From the NCBI RefSeq assembly GCF_963678635.1, contig NC_087065.1:1366001-1430000 (forward strand): a stretch of DNA of 64,000 bases, read 5' to 3'. The notes beneath the pieces were generated by a model. It saw only the letters and a program-made list of their open reading frames with translations. It did no database searches and had not been told where the DNA came from. The stretch comes from Symsagittifera roscoffensis. Lineage: Eukaryota; Xenacoelomorpha; Acoela; Convolutidae. The position numbers and the translations under genes are program-made. Shown one piece after another: positions 12,301 through 27,300 of the stretch (the first letter of the stretch is position 1; each line of letters starts with the position of its first letter).

Positions 12301-15300
12301 AGTGGCCCCCATAGTGGAACAGGCCCTCAAGTACCTGGACACCCGGGCAGAGTTCTGGCAGAGGCAGCAGCCACTCTACCGCAGAGACCAGTCAGGCGCC
12401 TACAAGGTACAATCAACACAGACGCTTTTGCTAGTCCCCCTTTCATTTTCCTGTGCCAATTACCATATTCAAAGATTTTAGAAAAATTTATTGTGTTATT
12501 TCGCAAAACGGGAACTGGAAGAGCCGCTTAAGAAAATGAGTCATAATTTTGATAAGAAGTTAAAAAAACTGTATGAATTTTTCCCTTCTCACTAATTATA
12601 AGAAATGTGGAAATTCTTGTTTTATAAAAATTGGTTTTATGAAAGTGTATGGGATTTGGTTTTTTATTGTTTTTTAATTATTTTTGAGACGCTGTGAAAA
12701 ACTTTGACTATTCTCAAAAAAATTTTCAAAAACGACTCTTTCAATTTTCAAAAAAGTGGTTACAATTTTCGTCTTTGACCCATACTTGTTGTAATTTTCT
12801 TTTTCATTTTCTCGGAAAACAACCTCCCAAATCTTAAATTTTTGACTCAATGGAGAAAACAAGCTGAGGAGAAGCTTTTCTGCATTAAAGGCTATGCCCA
12901 AAATTTTGACAACAAAAAGTTATCTTCTCGGAAAAGTCATATTTCGAATTTTGAACGTTTTTTTTTGAAATTTTTCGACTTTTCTCAAAAACTACCATCC
13001 CAAATCTAACGTTTTGTTTTCAATCGAAATAACAGCTTGAGGGAACTTCGCCGCACAAGCGGCTATGGCCAAGTTTTTTCCACAAAAAGTTATGGCCCTC
13101 GGAAATCAAATATTTGATTTTTTGACCGTTTTTTGAAACTTTTGAATTTTCTCGAAAAATACCCTCTCGAATCTGAAAGTTTTTGTTACCTAGAAAGAAA
13201 ATTTTTCGACCTGTCTTTCGATAGTTTGCCTGCGGTGCAGAAAGTTTCGACAAAACAAGGTCTTTTTAGTTATTTGGGAGAGCTCAGAAAATTAAGCTGG
13301 TCGACCTAAAAAAAAGCCGACAAAAAGTTATCTATATTTTTTGAAAATCTGCCCCCTCCACTCGAGAAAATCCTAGATCCGCCTTTGCTCCCAAATGTGA
13401 GATTTTGCGTTCAAAAATAGGTTGAGAGAAGCTCTCTATTTTAACAACTGCGTCCACGTCGTTTTCTTTAAAAAAGTTAGGACCCTCAGAAAAGGCAAGG
13501 GGTTGTGGAAAACCTCCGTCCATAAGTGGCTACGCCTTGAAATTTGTAAGAAAACTGTTATGTCTACGGGAAAAGTCCATTTACTTATGTTATGTAATTT
13601 GAGAAACAATTCAAGCGTTGGATGAAGCCCAATTTTCAAAATTTTGAAGTTGCTCATTTCATGGCGTATCAATGCAACATCATAATAAATATCAAACAGG
13701 TAACTCCAGCTTTAGCTGGGCCCCTGGTTAGTTTAGATGGTTGGCAAAACATTAAGTTACTTGCATAGTGAGTTATTGGGTTGTTTGAGGTGGCGGATGA
13801 TCGTGGGAAGAAGGAGAAGGGAGGGGTGGCGCCGAACACAGACTCCAAATTGCAGTTCAGGAATGCGATGCTGAGAGTGAGTCAACTGTTCGAAGAGGGG
13901 AAGGACGAGGAGGCATTCGATCTGGCTGAGGAGACACTCCAACTAGTCCAGGAGTGAGCAAATCAAAATCTATCTCAGCCCTCCCTTAACACTCCACTCC
14001 ACAGCCCACGCTCCCAAATTGACTTTGTTTTTGAGTTTTGGCTATACTTGCTTTTAATTTAAAATCAAAGATGTGTTAACTCTTTTCCAATTTATCGCCC
14101 AGCCTCGCAAAATAGCACAATGTCGTATTCTGGAAATCGATTTTAGGGAAATTTTGAATATTATAAAAATTGATAAAAGGTGGGTAGGCTAACTTCATTT
14201 TATTTTGCATAATTGCAAAAAATAGATTTTCAAAATGCAGCGTTTCAAAAAAAGACGAGGGGAAGGGGGAGTGATAAGCTGCAGTCTGTGTCTAGTTTTG
14301 CAGTGTTTGCGTGTGTTGTTAGTGCGGAGGACGATGAGATCAACCCAGCGGAGAAGATTCTGTTCCTGGGGGAGTTGTTCAGTGTGTGTGGGGTGGCACA
14401 GCAGAAGATGGGGAACAACGCCAAGGCCAGGGACTTCTTCCACAAGGTCCCTTTCACTTCCATCACACAATACTATTCTGCATAATTTATATCATTCGTT
14501 AATTATGACAAGAATAAACGAGTGCAACCTTGTAACTAGAAATTTTCTACGAAAGCTTTCTGTGATTGCTAAAGTATCTTGAAAATTAAACTAAAATTGC
14601 AGTGCAGGAAAAACCTAGCAATGTACACTGCAAATTTTGTTTAATTTTCACAATACTTTAGCTTTAGTAGACAATTTGCAGTTGCATTGTTATTCCTTGT
14701 TATAAATAATTGATATAAATAAAGTGTAGAGGAAAAAAAAACGAAGATTTTGTGCAACTTCTACAGCAACCGGCTTCTCTTGTCGTTTCCCTACAAAATG
14801 GAAAGAAAATAGGGAAATAAGAAATTTGTGTTTTTTTCTCAGATACTCAAAATCTGCTACCAAAAATACACCGGATGAGTTCGAGCGATATAAATAAATG
14901 ACCTATTGCTCGACCCCCTTGCAACCCTAAGGGTACCCCTTTGGTACTAGTCTATTGTAACTGGCGATATTCATTTTTGGCTGAACAAGGGCAAAAGTTT
15001 TCTGGTTACGCCTTTGTCGCCAATAAATGAAAATTTTAAAAACAAAAACCATTTTGTCTGTATTTTGGAAGTTGAGTTTCTGTTCGTAGAGCAGTTTTAT
15101 AGAGTTGTGTGGTTTTGTAGGACAAGAAGCTGTCGTTTGAGCATAACGTGGAGGATGGAAAGTACAGGTCCCTGGACAACCTCACTTCCAACTACATCGC
15201 CAGTGGGGACTTCAACAGTGCCCTCCACAGTCTAATGCAGAGGATGAAGTTGACGGAGAACAAGTACCGAGAGAATCCAGGTCAGTCCTCTGCTACATCA

Positions 15301-18300
15301 TGAGAAAAGAGCAGTAGGCTCAAAACAGGATCCACAGAGGCTTATTATCATATACAACGCAACAATACATACCAAGTAATACACTCAGGTTGACCTCCAT
15401 ACCTGACGATCAAAAAACGCTTGCAGTGGAATTTTCATACAGTTTAAAAAACAGTTCCAAAGAACTTAAAAACAACATTTTCGTCTCATTGACACCCTTA
15501 AATTTGACACCCTTGAGATTTCTGGTGATCAAAAATTTTAGCAGTCATTCAAACTGTCACACACGACAAAAGAAGGAGTTCAGTGTCTATGGCTATTGGC
15601 GCAGGGTTAGGAAAAAAGGAAGAACGGTTTTAAAAATGGCTACGTCCGCAGTCAATGATGATGCGGTGCAATTACATCGAACAAGGGGAACTTTCTACTA
15701 TCAAAAGTAGACCACTATCACAATTCATCTGCTCTTGCAATAAATTGAGCTAGAAACCCTATTAAAAAGTCTCAGACTGCAATGTTAAGTATGGATGCGT
15801 TAACACCGCAGGGAAAAGAAATGGGTTTACTTAACAAGTTTTGACATTTAACAAGAAAAGCTTTTGTCAAAAAAATGTTAATCATACAATTTTTATATAT
15901 GGAAATTGTATGACAAGAAAACTTTTGATGGCGACTACAAGTAGTTTTCGCATTGCTGCAAGAACTGTTTTGTTTTTTTTTCAACAGCAAAACGAGTTTT
16001 GTACTCAAACAAACATTTTCCAAAAAAAAACATTGCATGCAAAATGTAGATAATTTTTTCCGCTTCTCTGGATAATTTTTTTAAAAACCCTCAAAACTCC
16101 TATTTCGTTTGTATGGTATGTTTATGTATGCCTTGATCAATGTCTGATTAATTGAACCTTCAAATTTTAAAATGATCATATTTAAAAATTTGTGCCAAAA
16201 TTTAAAAGTTTGGTTCTTTCAATATATGATGAATATAAATGCACGACGGTCCAAACTTTGGTGACTCTGGTTTTAATTGTTCCCCCTTTTTAACTCTAAA
16301 CAACTTAACACCCTACAATTTCACTCCCTACTTTTTGTTGCCTCGGCAATTTAACATCGCTACATTTTAAAACAATTTCTATGACTTAACACCGTTTTAA
16401 TCCAAAATGAAAAGAAAACTTACTTCAAAGGGGATTTCGGTAACCATCACAGAATTAAACGAGAGAAATTTTTGCCATTTAAAGCCAGACAAATTCGCGT
16501 TACTAAATTCGCGTAAGTTTTGAACAGAAATGACCTTGCAATGGATTTCAATGAAAGGTTTCAAATCAAAATGAAATGGCCTTGCCAATATTTTCAGTAA
16601 CTCTTTCCAAAATGAACCAAAAACCAGCAATAGTTCAATGAAATTCAAAAGCCCGCAAATAATTAGACATCCTTTGACTAATATGGCTTCGTTTTCTAGA
16701 CATTTTCAGCCGGTATAGAAATTTAAAAAAGGTTTAACCAATGCCAAAAGGCTAAACATCAATGTTTTTTAAAATCATTCTCGAAGTTGAACTTAGGACC
16801 TGATCTTTTTGTCAGCTTTTTTTGAACTGATGGCACAAAAACGCAAAGCTAAAGGGTTTGCCAGCCCGTAGTCCCAACCTAGCATCCCAAAAATAAGGGC
16901 GATTGTCCTGGGGTTAAATTGCTAAGGCACGAGTCATGTTCTTGCGTTTAGTTACAATTCCGGGAGTCTGCAAGGAAACGTCTTTTCAAAAAAAGCTGAC
17001 AAAAATATCAGTAGAATAAAAATTTGAATTTTAGTAATACGAAAGAATAAACAAAACTGAAACTAAAATTACAATGGATTAACACAAACTAGATAATGCT
17101 CTGAAAAAGAACAGATCAGTTTTGTCTTCGTAAACGGACATTATGTTTTGTACTCTTTCATTTAATACTCGATACTTTTTCTTTTTTGTGAACTAATGGC
17201 CACTTGATGCATCAAAAAAGTTGAGTTTTTGTACGGAAGCGTCTTTTTGCAGGCTGCCCACTACTTTTCACATATTTGGGTGGGCTCCGCTGAAATATGA
17301 TTGAGTCCCGAAATGCCATCCCTCGACAGCATTTGGTGCTCGAGCAATCCCACTCAAGCCGCATTTCGCTGGTTCCAACGGGAGGGTGGGAATGAAACTT
17401 CACGGTTTGGCACCAAGCTTTTTATATAAGTAGAGCCGAAGTACAGACACAGACACAACTCGTCAATTTTCTCAATTTTCTCGGGTTCCAACCAATTTCT
17501 GTCGCATACATTCTGAATTTCCTGAACGATCATGTCATAGGAATCGCCGATTTTTTTTGTTTCGAATGCAAGGGATGGCAGCATTTTCAAAGCCAGCGCA
17601 AAATCGTGATTCGTTTCGTAGGTCACTTTCAGACTCAACTCATTATTTTTTCTCATGTAACTCTGGGAGAGATGGAAAAAACAACCCGATAATTGTGCTT
17701 CGGGGAATGGTTTTTGGAAGGACTGAAGAGCAGCCGTTCGGATCAGTTTGTCTTTACCTGGGAGGGCAAACTCAGTAGCCAAATCGTTTGAAATTGGCAA
17801 AACCGCCTTGGCATCTGCAACAGTCGGGGTAAATCTCTCGCTGAGATCTTTTGTATGCTTTATGACATTTCGGGCCTCCGATTTTTCCTTCTGAAATGTC
17901 GTGGTTATGCTCGACTAACGTCTCGATTATTTCGTTATTTTCATTAATGGCAGTTGCTCGACATTTATGTGTTTGATACTTTGAGCAAAACCAGTTTTCT
18001 GTAAACTTATTTTTTCGCTTGAAAAAAAATTCGTGGCCGAACGCTATAAGAATTGGCTTGTTTTTAGATGAAACTGTGAACTCGAATGAAGACTCAATCA
18101 TAATGAGTTTATTGTGTTTGCGTTTGTTTATCACTTGAGTAAAGTATAAAGTGGCTGTCAGAAATTAAATTTTGTCAGAGTTTTTACTTCCAATTTTTAT
18201 GAATTAGCACACGCAGCTTTTTCAAGTAATCATAATGGTTTAGCAAAAAGTCGAATTGAAAATAAATTATAAACTTGTTGATAAGAGTCTTAATTAATAT

Positions 18301-21300
18301 AGGAAGCCTCCTTTTAGCATGTTTAACAAAGATAAACCAAGTTTTTCATTATGGTGCGTGCGTTAATTGCAGGATTAATTTTGGTGCGATAAGAGTTAAG
18401 ATGTGGAATTCATACAGCATTAATTTTAATAGTGAAATGACTAGGTGTTAAAATGTACTGTGTTGAACTGGAAAATAGGAGTTATATTGTTGTCGATTTA
18501 ATGAAATGACCAAGTGTTAAATGGTAATGAAATGACCAAGTGTTAAAAAGTACGGTGTTAAATTGTATGTCATTAAATTGTAGGACATCGTTTTAAGTAA
18601 ACTATGGTTTGGATCACTTGTGTTCAGATACGACCACATCCCAACTTTTTGAGAAACCATTTTTTTGTGGAAAACTGCTAGTCATATAATTTGCATATAT
18701 GAAAAATCACTAATCCTAGACCTTTCATCCAATTTTCTGTACTTATGCAATCGCATGAAAAGTGTATGATTAGCATTTTTGGTCAACCCGGGCTCTCAGA
18801 AGTTGCAGCAGAACAACTGAATTTCTTTTTTTTCTCATATGAATCTTGTACGATAAGCATACATTAAACATTTCTAATAGTCAGAAATCATAGTGGAAAC
18901 ATTTCTTATTTGTTGTTAATTTTAATCAATTGAACGTCGTTTTTTATTGAGAATAATTTGCTAGTCCTAAATATGATTTTGTCTATCGTCGAAAACATGC
19001 GTATCATCCAATTTTCATAAAACAAAATAGTATGACAAGCATTATTCCATTCAAGAAACAATGCGCCAAAATTGAGAAAAAAATGTTTTGTTATCTTTTG
19101 TACTCTCGAAATCACATTTGTGCTACAACAAACTTTTAAAATACTAAGCATAATTGTAAATGCTTTTTCAAGAATGTAGTTCAGACTCAACTTTTTTCAC
19201 AAAAATTCAGTTTTTTATAACAAGCAAATAGTTTGGTTTTTTTTGTTTTTTTTTTGCATGGTTGCATGCAAGACATTGGGAAAACCGTCTGGGATGATGA
19301 CCACTTACGAAGCAGTGGAAGTTTTATGGTAATCAGCCCGATAAAAAGGAGCACAAAAATGTTGAGATGCCTGAAAAAGTGAAAATTTATCTCTAGCTGG
19401 GATCTCCGTGAAAGGGAACTTGGAAATGAGTTTGAAATAGTATTTGACTTCTCTCTTGTTTGGTTTTGTTATGCGTGTTTGTGTGCAGGCGACCCTGGCT
19501 TGGAGGGTGACTTGGCCTGGCTGCACCATGAACTGGCCAGGACATACATGCAGGAGAAGCAGAACAACAAGGCCCTGGAACACGGCCAGGCCAGTGTGCA
19601 GTTCGCACAGTCCTGCTCCGATGACTCCTGGATCATACAGGTTGTCTATACTTAGCCATTTCAACAAGCTTCGTTATCGGACTACGAAATCTGATAGCAA
19701 AATGAGGCTGAAACAAACTCAAACACCGAACAAGGGGGGATATGTGGGAATACTAATCACATGTTGGTCAACCTGTACCTGCAGATCCTGCGCATCACCC
19801 AATTTTTCTTAACCTGCGCTCAGCTCTCCAGTTTATATGGACTAATGGCGCAGACAAACCAAGAACTGAATTGTACATACTAACAGAGCATTCAACATGA
19901 ATCTAAAGCTCAAACTCAGACACCTGGTTGGACGATTGTTACTCATGATGACTGGATGAAGCTAATGAAGTTGACCATAGTGAACTTCTGAGATTAGTAA
20001 TCTGTTTAGGGCAACTTCGTGACAGGGGAGGTGTACTTACAGAAGGGAGACATGGACAGAGCCAGGGACCACTTTCTAGCAGCCCAGGACATCATCCGGG
20101 AGATCGACGACCAGGAGGGGGAGTTCACGGCCATAGACAAGAAGATATCAGGTGAGCGCTATGCTCAAATGCCTCTGAGTTCCAACTGAACGCTAGCTGG
20201 GCTGAGACTAAACATAATTTGTATGGTTTCTATTGAAGGTCATACGATATGAAATTTCTATATCCCAGAAAGTCACAAAAACTTTAATTTATATTGTTCA
20301 CAACAAAGGTATGTCCATTGAAACCAAAGGGCCATTAAATTAGGAATATATATAAGCAAGGCTTCGCAGTTTCTGAGCACTGATGCGAATTCAAGAGTGT
20401 AACGATTTGATGTATGTGTTTTGCTTTCTTGCATAAATTTTTGCGGTCACGCCGTCATCTTTAGCTAGAATAAATTTGTTCGCAATATAAGTTGTGCTCC
20501 TCAAACCCGGGTTATTGTTCCGACCATTGAAACTTTTCTCATATTTTTTAAATTCGTTTTGTGAAGACAAATGTTGGCGATCATGGCAAATTTAATAATT
20601 TTCTACGCGATCATATTGTTCTGAAACCACACCACGCACTAAAAAGGATACTAAATTCAAGAAAAGTATTAAAAAACCTTTTTTTATATATATTTTTTTA
20701 TGAATGTGGTCGGAGCATTCTGGGTTACTTGCACCGCAACTGGCTATTCTTGTTTCATCTTGAGATCGTATTGGAAGATAAAATAACAAACATCAGGTAC
20801 TTTTACAGAGCTAGTGGCTGTAATGAGCCAAATTCAATCCAAGCAAGACAAAGTAAGACGAGGAGAGCTCAGTTCTCCTACTGTTGTGCCAAGGAAAGCC
20901 TAGCTATCTATAACCAAGAGAAACTATTCAACCAATTGACTATTTCTCAATTGAACAGCTATTGAAAAGCAAGCTTCGAAAACTAGTAAATGTTTTGTTT
21001 TGCAAAACAACTAATCACCAGCCATTCTGAACGTTAAAAAAAACGGTTTTCTTGTTACTCTGAAAACTTTTTGCTGAGTTTTCATTCAAGCGTTTGTTTG
21101 TGGCTCTAGAAGACTATGCCTGAATACGTACATGTTTAAAATGTCAATCACCAAGTTTTCTCATGTTTCGGGCTTTGTTCTTTTCCCACAAGGATGTAGG
21201 GGCAGAGTATGGGATTTATCTTAAGCCCTATTGAGTTGCAAAACGCTCCTTTAAAAAACTCATTAAATATGTGTTATGTACTTGGCTTTTTCTAAAATTT

Positions 21301-24300
21301 TAAGGTCATGAAGATCACGTGGCAACATGATCGTTTCAGCGTATTTGGACCAGATGGACAAACTAGCGTCGGGTGATGTCACTTCGGTGTCTGTGATTCA
21401 CTCTACAGACGATGTGGAAGCTTCTGACGGGGGGAGATCCGGACGAACTCCAAAGAGCGTCGGCGGAATGAGCCGCACAAGTGAGATGAAGTCCACCACT
21501 CCCAGCTTCGTCCGAACAGACCTCGGACCCAACAGGTCTCGTGGCGGCTCTTCGAATGCGTCGTCCCGGGGAGCACCTGGGGGTAGAGGTCAAGGGCGAG
21601 GCAGAGGGCGTGGTTCCCGTCCATACAACAAATCAGTGCCGACTTATGCAAGTAGTGGCGCATCGACAAGTCCCGCAACCTCTCCTTGGCGGGGGCAGAG
21701 TGTCGGTAAAAGAGGCAGAGGAAAAAGTCCTCCAGGCATGCGAGGAGGTCGAGGAAGAGGCCAAGGCCGCGGAGGGGTGGGGACTAAAGAGAAGCCCCTC
21801 AAGCCACTACGGCCAAAACGACCCAAAAGATCGAAATCTAAAGGCGGCGCCAAATCGACCAAAACGGGAGCCAGCGACAGTGGAGGGTACTCAGAATCGC
21901 CCCCTAAAACCACAGACGGCAGGTCCTATGGGTCTTCAAAACTCCGACCAGTGCAACAGACAGGAACAGTTGAGGACGTTGAAGACACGTACGCTAACAT
22001 GCCTCCCGAAAGCATCACTGGGACATCAAAGCGCTCGAATAAGTTCAGCCGGAAGAAAACAAGATCGAGTTCCTTGATGGAAGATCCCGACGAAGACTAC
22101 TACGAAGGCGATTACAGAGAAGAAGACGAGGCTGAAATTTACGAAGACGATCCTGATTATTATTACGAAGGTGATGACGTAATTCAGGATGACCCTGAAG
22201 GCAAATACGAAGACGAAGCTGAATACGATGACGCAATCGAGGATGAAGGAGAACATGATGGTGTGATGGACGACGAGGAGTTTGAAGATGATGGCGCATT
22301 TGAAGACGAGAGAAAACCTGAAGATGGTGGAGAAATCCATGACGAAATTTCCAAAGATGAACAACAAGACGGAGGTCAGAAAGGTTCGAAGGCTGACAAA
22401 AACATGGAAAAGGAATCAAATGAAGAAGATCCTCCTGCCGAAGAAGAAATGTGCGACAAAGATGTTCCTGATGATTATGAGGACGATTCGAGAAGTAAAG
22501 TTGAAGATGACTTGGGCCAGGATGTGGCCAAGGAAGAGGAAGAAAACATGAATGGCGACGAAGAGCTAGATGTGGATGGGGGAGGGGCTTCACAGGCAGA
22601 GAAAGAAGAGGAGGAGGAGGATGAAGGAGAAGAACAAGAAGAAAGAGGGGAGGGGGAAGGCGAACCAGGTTGGCACTTTTTTCGCTGATTAAACTATCCT
22701 GGTTTGTCTGCCAAACTCTCGCAATTGGCTGCATTCTTTCAGCAGGTGTGAGGTTGCAAAAACAAAAAATCCCGATTAACAAGAAAAATTTGCTGGCAAA
22801 AAATGTTACTGGAACCCATTGAGAATAAAAAACAAAAATATTTGTCTGTGCAGTGTTTTTTACAGCAGAGTGCAATCATTGGGTTTAGAGGACGTGTTGA
22901 AACCAGAAGGCGATGAAGATGAAGAGGAAGTGAACCAATCTGTGCCCGACTACGCCGACCCAGACAAAAAGAACTCCGCCGTGTCCAAGGGCGAAATGAA
23001 GGACGACCTCAAATCGGCCTCGGCATCGGCAGGTGCTTCCGGAGCATCGGCTTCGGATGACAAGGAGCGCACGCCCACAGCCCAAGACTGGCACAGTAAC
23101 TTGACGCCAGACGACATGGGAAGCGACGAAGAGGAAGACGAGGAAACGAGAATGCAGAGCATAAATGACGCCCTGTATAAATTCGACGACAAAGATGACA
23201 ACACAAAGGTAATCGTAAAGGACCACTTTTTCAAGTAAAAACAATGAAGGCAGCCAAAATGGGGCTTACGAGTGGGAATTTTTACAGTCCCCCACCTGCA
23301 ATTGCAAATTTATGAGCTTTAAGTTTTCGTCCTCAAAGACCATACAACTTAGCAGAATCAAAGGTTAGCAGAATCAAAGGCTATGGCGTAAAGTTGAAGT
23401 TTAGATCGGGCGAAACGGGCATTGGTAGAAAAGCCGGTGATGCGCCACGGAAAAACAATTTAATCTAATTACTTCGTAAAAATATTCGTAACTATATCCC
23501 TTTTTTACCATCAAATTTTTCGCAACACCTTTTTATACCTTTCATTTTACCCACTTGATGTTTCAACCTGCTACTTTTTATCCAAAAAATGCTTTACACA
23601 TTATTGAAAAAAAACAGACTGCTTGTATATCAAGTGTTGTTAAGCCTTGAATGTTCCGATTGCCCTCTATCGTCCATCACAAGCTTTTTGTATAAAAAAT
23701 CTTATGTTCAAAAAGATGGAGAACGTTATGAAAGTTTTTTCTAGGTGTTTATTTCCTAACTTTATTCCCCCACAAGTTTTTAGTTCCAAGTGATATAAAT
23801 TTCGCGTTGAAGCGTAATATTCAGAACAAATTTCTTGCCTCAGTACAATTTGCAAGGATTTATTTTGCCGCGTGCTCTTTAATAGAACGAAATACATCGC
23901 GCGTTAATTATCTCAATTTGGATTATAGTCGTAAAGTAGGCCGAAATTCAAACCTTTATAACTTTGTAAACAAGTCTGCTCGTATATGAGGGCAAAGCCC
24001 TGAATGTTCCTACTGTCCTTTAATTCATTTTGAATAGTTTTTGGGAAAAGAAAACATTGAAAACCTATAAATTTTGGACTATATCAAAGTGTGAAATGTT
24101 GAGTCGTACAAAATTAATACGACCGATCTGATAAGCTAGCCTCAATTCAATTTGGAACGATTTTGTTGTGCGCGTTAATAAAAAACTCGCCGGGCCGCAA
24201 AATCATTTTGCGTTACGCTCTCTGCAATTTGAATTATCTCTTCAAAGTGTGCATAATTTAGGCAAGAACATGGCCAATTTGGCAATTTTCAAACCACCAG

Positions 24301-27300
24301 AACTTTACAAAAAAATCGGATGTAAAATAACTTTTTAAACTTGAACTCAGGAAGTCGATATCTTCAATGGGGTATAAAAAAGTTTTGTCGAAAACTATTA
24401 TTTCCATCGGTGAAAACTGACTGAATAAAAAAACCACACCGAGGATAACTAATTCGTTCCATGAAAGTTGGATCAACAAAAAGGCAAAACTGAGCTTCGC
24501 ACCACTTGCAATACAACAATTGTGGGATGAAAGCACCATGACGCTCAATAATTAGCAATTTTAACTGCGAGCGATGTTACAATTGAAAAAGGAAGTAGAA
24601 AAACGTTTTTCAAAAAAGTATTTTCTTTCAAGTTTAAATCAATTAACATTTTCTAGAGACGTCTTAGTGCGGTTGAATTTGAGCATTCTAAAATTGGTAA
24701 ATAGACTGAAAGAAATAAAAGCGACAGTCAGTAAGCTGAAACTCAGCCAAAAATTTTTGTCCAAAATTTCATATTGTGCAAAATTGCAAGTAACGCTCAC
24801 ATAGGATATACGATAGCTATTTAACTAGAGTATGCAAAGTGGACTACAGAAGTTGGAAACTACACTGGCAAAGCTCATATTGTCAAACAGACTATTCTCA
24901 TGCAACAGAATGCTGGAAAAACTTGGGAGTGAATGGAGACTTCAGGGATGCTGGAAGAGTATCAAGAACCATCACGACTCCGCCAGAAAACGAGAATGGT
25001 GTTTGCGAGGACAGAAATCTGCAGAAAGCAATTTATTCCATCAAATTCGAAGCTCTAAATCCAGAAAATCAGAGAATGATTGTAAACTACTAACTATTCC
25101 ATGCGTTCTATGCCTCCTCTATCCATTTTCATTCCATTTTAAATGCAATCAGTATCTTAATACTGTAAGCATGAATAATTCAAAGTTTCAAAATTCAAGT
25201 CGACAACTATGAAGCCGAAAAATCATCAGGAGAAAACTAATACGAAACTTTATGTTTTTAAATAAAATGGTGTGCAATTTTTATATGGCATGTACCAGTA
25301 GAAACTAGTATAGCTAAAACTGAATCTACTTGTTTGATATTTTTTGAATTTTTTATGCTGATGCGGGACGAAATGCGTAACTTCAAAAATCTGACTTTAC
25401 CCAAAACCTTAGTTGTTTCTCTACTAAATAACTAAGAGTGAAATTTGTAATTTCCCTAAAAAGATATCCTTTCTAAACAAAAAAAAAGTTGCCGCTTCTG
25501 CAACAAAAATTTGAGCAACCACACTTCTTTCGATTGAAATTTATTTACCTTAGATTTGACAGGGTAGTTTTTAAGAAAATTAAAAACATTTCTAGAAAAT
25601 GGTCTTTCAAAACGTTTCTAGAAAATGGTGAAAGTTCAAAACTTTGGCTTTCCGAATTCCGTAACATTGTTCAGCTAAAAGCATGTCATTTCCGGTAAAG
25701 AAGATAATATTCCCAAAGTCGGGTTACTCGATTGATTACGTAACCTGAGAATTGGTACGGTAATTTTCGAGTAGCGTCAAAAAAAATCCAAAAAAGGTCA
25801 AAGTCTCAAAACTGTCAATGGTTTGAAGGACAAACTTTTTTATAAGGAAAAACTTGGCGTAGCAATTTACAGGGATGAGTTTCCAACAAATTTTGTGTCG
25901 ACTAAACCTATGATATCAGATTTGGCAGGATACTTATCAAAAAACGGGCAACCAATCAAAAAGTTGACATTTCCAAAAACCATAACTTTTTGTTTAAAAT
26001 CAATTGGGCTTAGCCATTTATGCAGAAGAAACTCACTCAACCACTAATTTCGATTGACCTCAATAATCCAAGTTTGGCAGGTTAGTTGTCGACAAAAGTC
26101 AATAATTTTTAAACAACGGTCGAAAAAATCAAAGTTTTGACTTTTCCAAGGGCCAAAATTTTTTTGTGTCAAAAAAAAGTTTAAAGGTAGTCGCATATGC
26201 AAAGGAAAGAAGCTTCTACAGCCTGTTTGTTAGATTGAACCCAAATACTGAGATATAATTCATAAAATTTGGCAAAAAACAAACAAAATTAAAAAAATTC
26301 CGAGGATGATAACTTTTTTTTGTAAAAAAATTGCGAGTAGCCGCTAACAAAGGGAAATTCCCAGTACGCGTTATCTCTACCGAATCGTGGTTTGCGTGGT
26401 TTAATCTCAAGAAAAATTTAAAAAGGGTAGCTTTTCAAATCCATTCGATTCATTGTGACCAAAATTTGGTAGGTTAGTTTTTGAGAAAACAAAAAAACGA
26501 TCAAAAATATCGGTCAATTATTCATCCCACATACTTTTTCCTAGGCTTTACGCAAAGAGGTGAAGCAAGAAAAGACTATGGGAGGATGTAGTCACACAAG
26601 AATTTAAGCGATCTTTTTATTGATACCCTTTTTTGAAAAACAGCAGAAAGATTTTTGAGAAAAAACTGAACTTTTGCAAAAAATGATAACTTTCCAAAGC
26701 GTCTCAAAAAAAACCAAACCCCCTAGACCTTCAAAAATACTGTTTTCATCAAACATGCCAAGCAAGACATATGAAATTTAAATTAGCAGCTGAACAAAAC
26801 TTACGAAGCGGAAACAAGGCCGACAATCTTTGAGCAGACACCAGTTCAGCCGAAAAAAAAACTGATTTTTAAAAAAAACTTTTAAAAGTTTCAAGTCCCC
26901 GCTGAAAATACCCTGTAGTAACTAGTACCCATCCAATAGTTTGGCTACAAGTTAGTACTGGGTACTAGTTTGAGTTTTCATGAAAATAAGCATGTCAGCA
27001 GAGCACCGTCAAAAGTGATAGCAGCGTCATAAGTGATTCAACTGATTTTGTTAAACTAATTGTTAAGCCACAAAAATAATCTCTAAATTCCGATTTGATA
27101 ATGCTGGCTAATCACAAGCGTAATCATTCGAAAACAAAATTGTTATCCTGAGCTCAAAATTACAAAGATTTTTTAATTATTATTATTATTTATAAAGATA
27201 TGCTAATTTAATATTGCCATTTTGTGATAATCAACTCGCGATTTATTTCGTGCTAGTTACGCGTAGGTGGAGATTTAACGCGTCTCATGAATTTTTCCAA

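Noticed and set aside
20561-20965. 134-codon open frame in ODAD4 intron 7
   Set aside because: AT-rich composition, no recognisable motif, no matching splice sites, and placing it in the transcript would break the exon 7-8 junction.
21541-22077. 178-codon plus-strand frame overlapping ODAD4 exon 8
   Set aside because: Alternative frame of the same low-complexity sequence. The chosen frame joins exons 7 and 9 in phase; this one does not.
22045-22875. 276-codon minus-strand open frame opposite ODAD4 exon 8
   Set aside because: It mirrors the GAA/GAC-rich acidic coding sequence, which gives a stop-poor complement. It has Leu/Pro/His/Arg-rich composition, no domain and no splice logic.
24832-25212. 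Possible helix-turn-helix transposase piece (RVSRTITTPPENE) in ODAD4 intron 9
   Set aside because: The resemblance to insect-type transposase HTH regions is too short and rests on one frame without any catalytic part.
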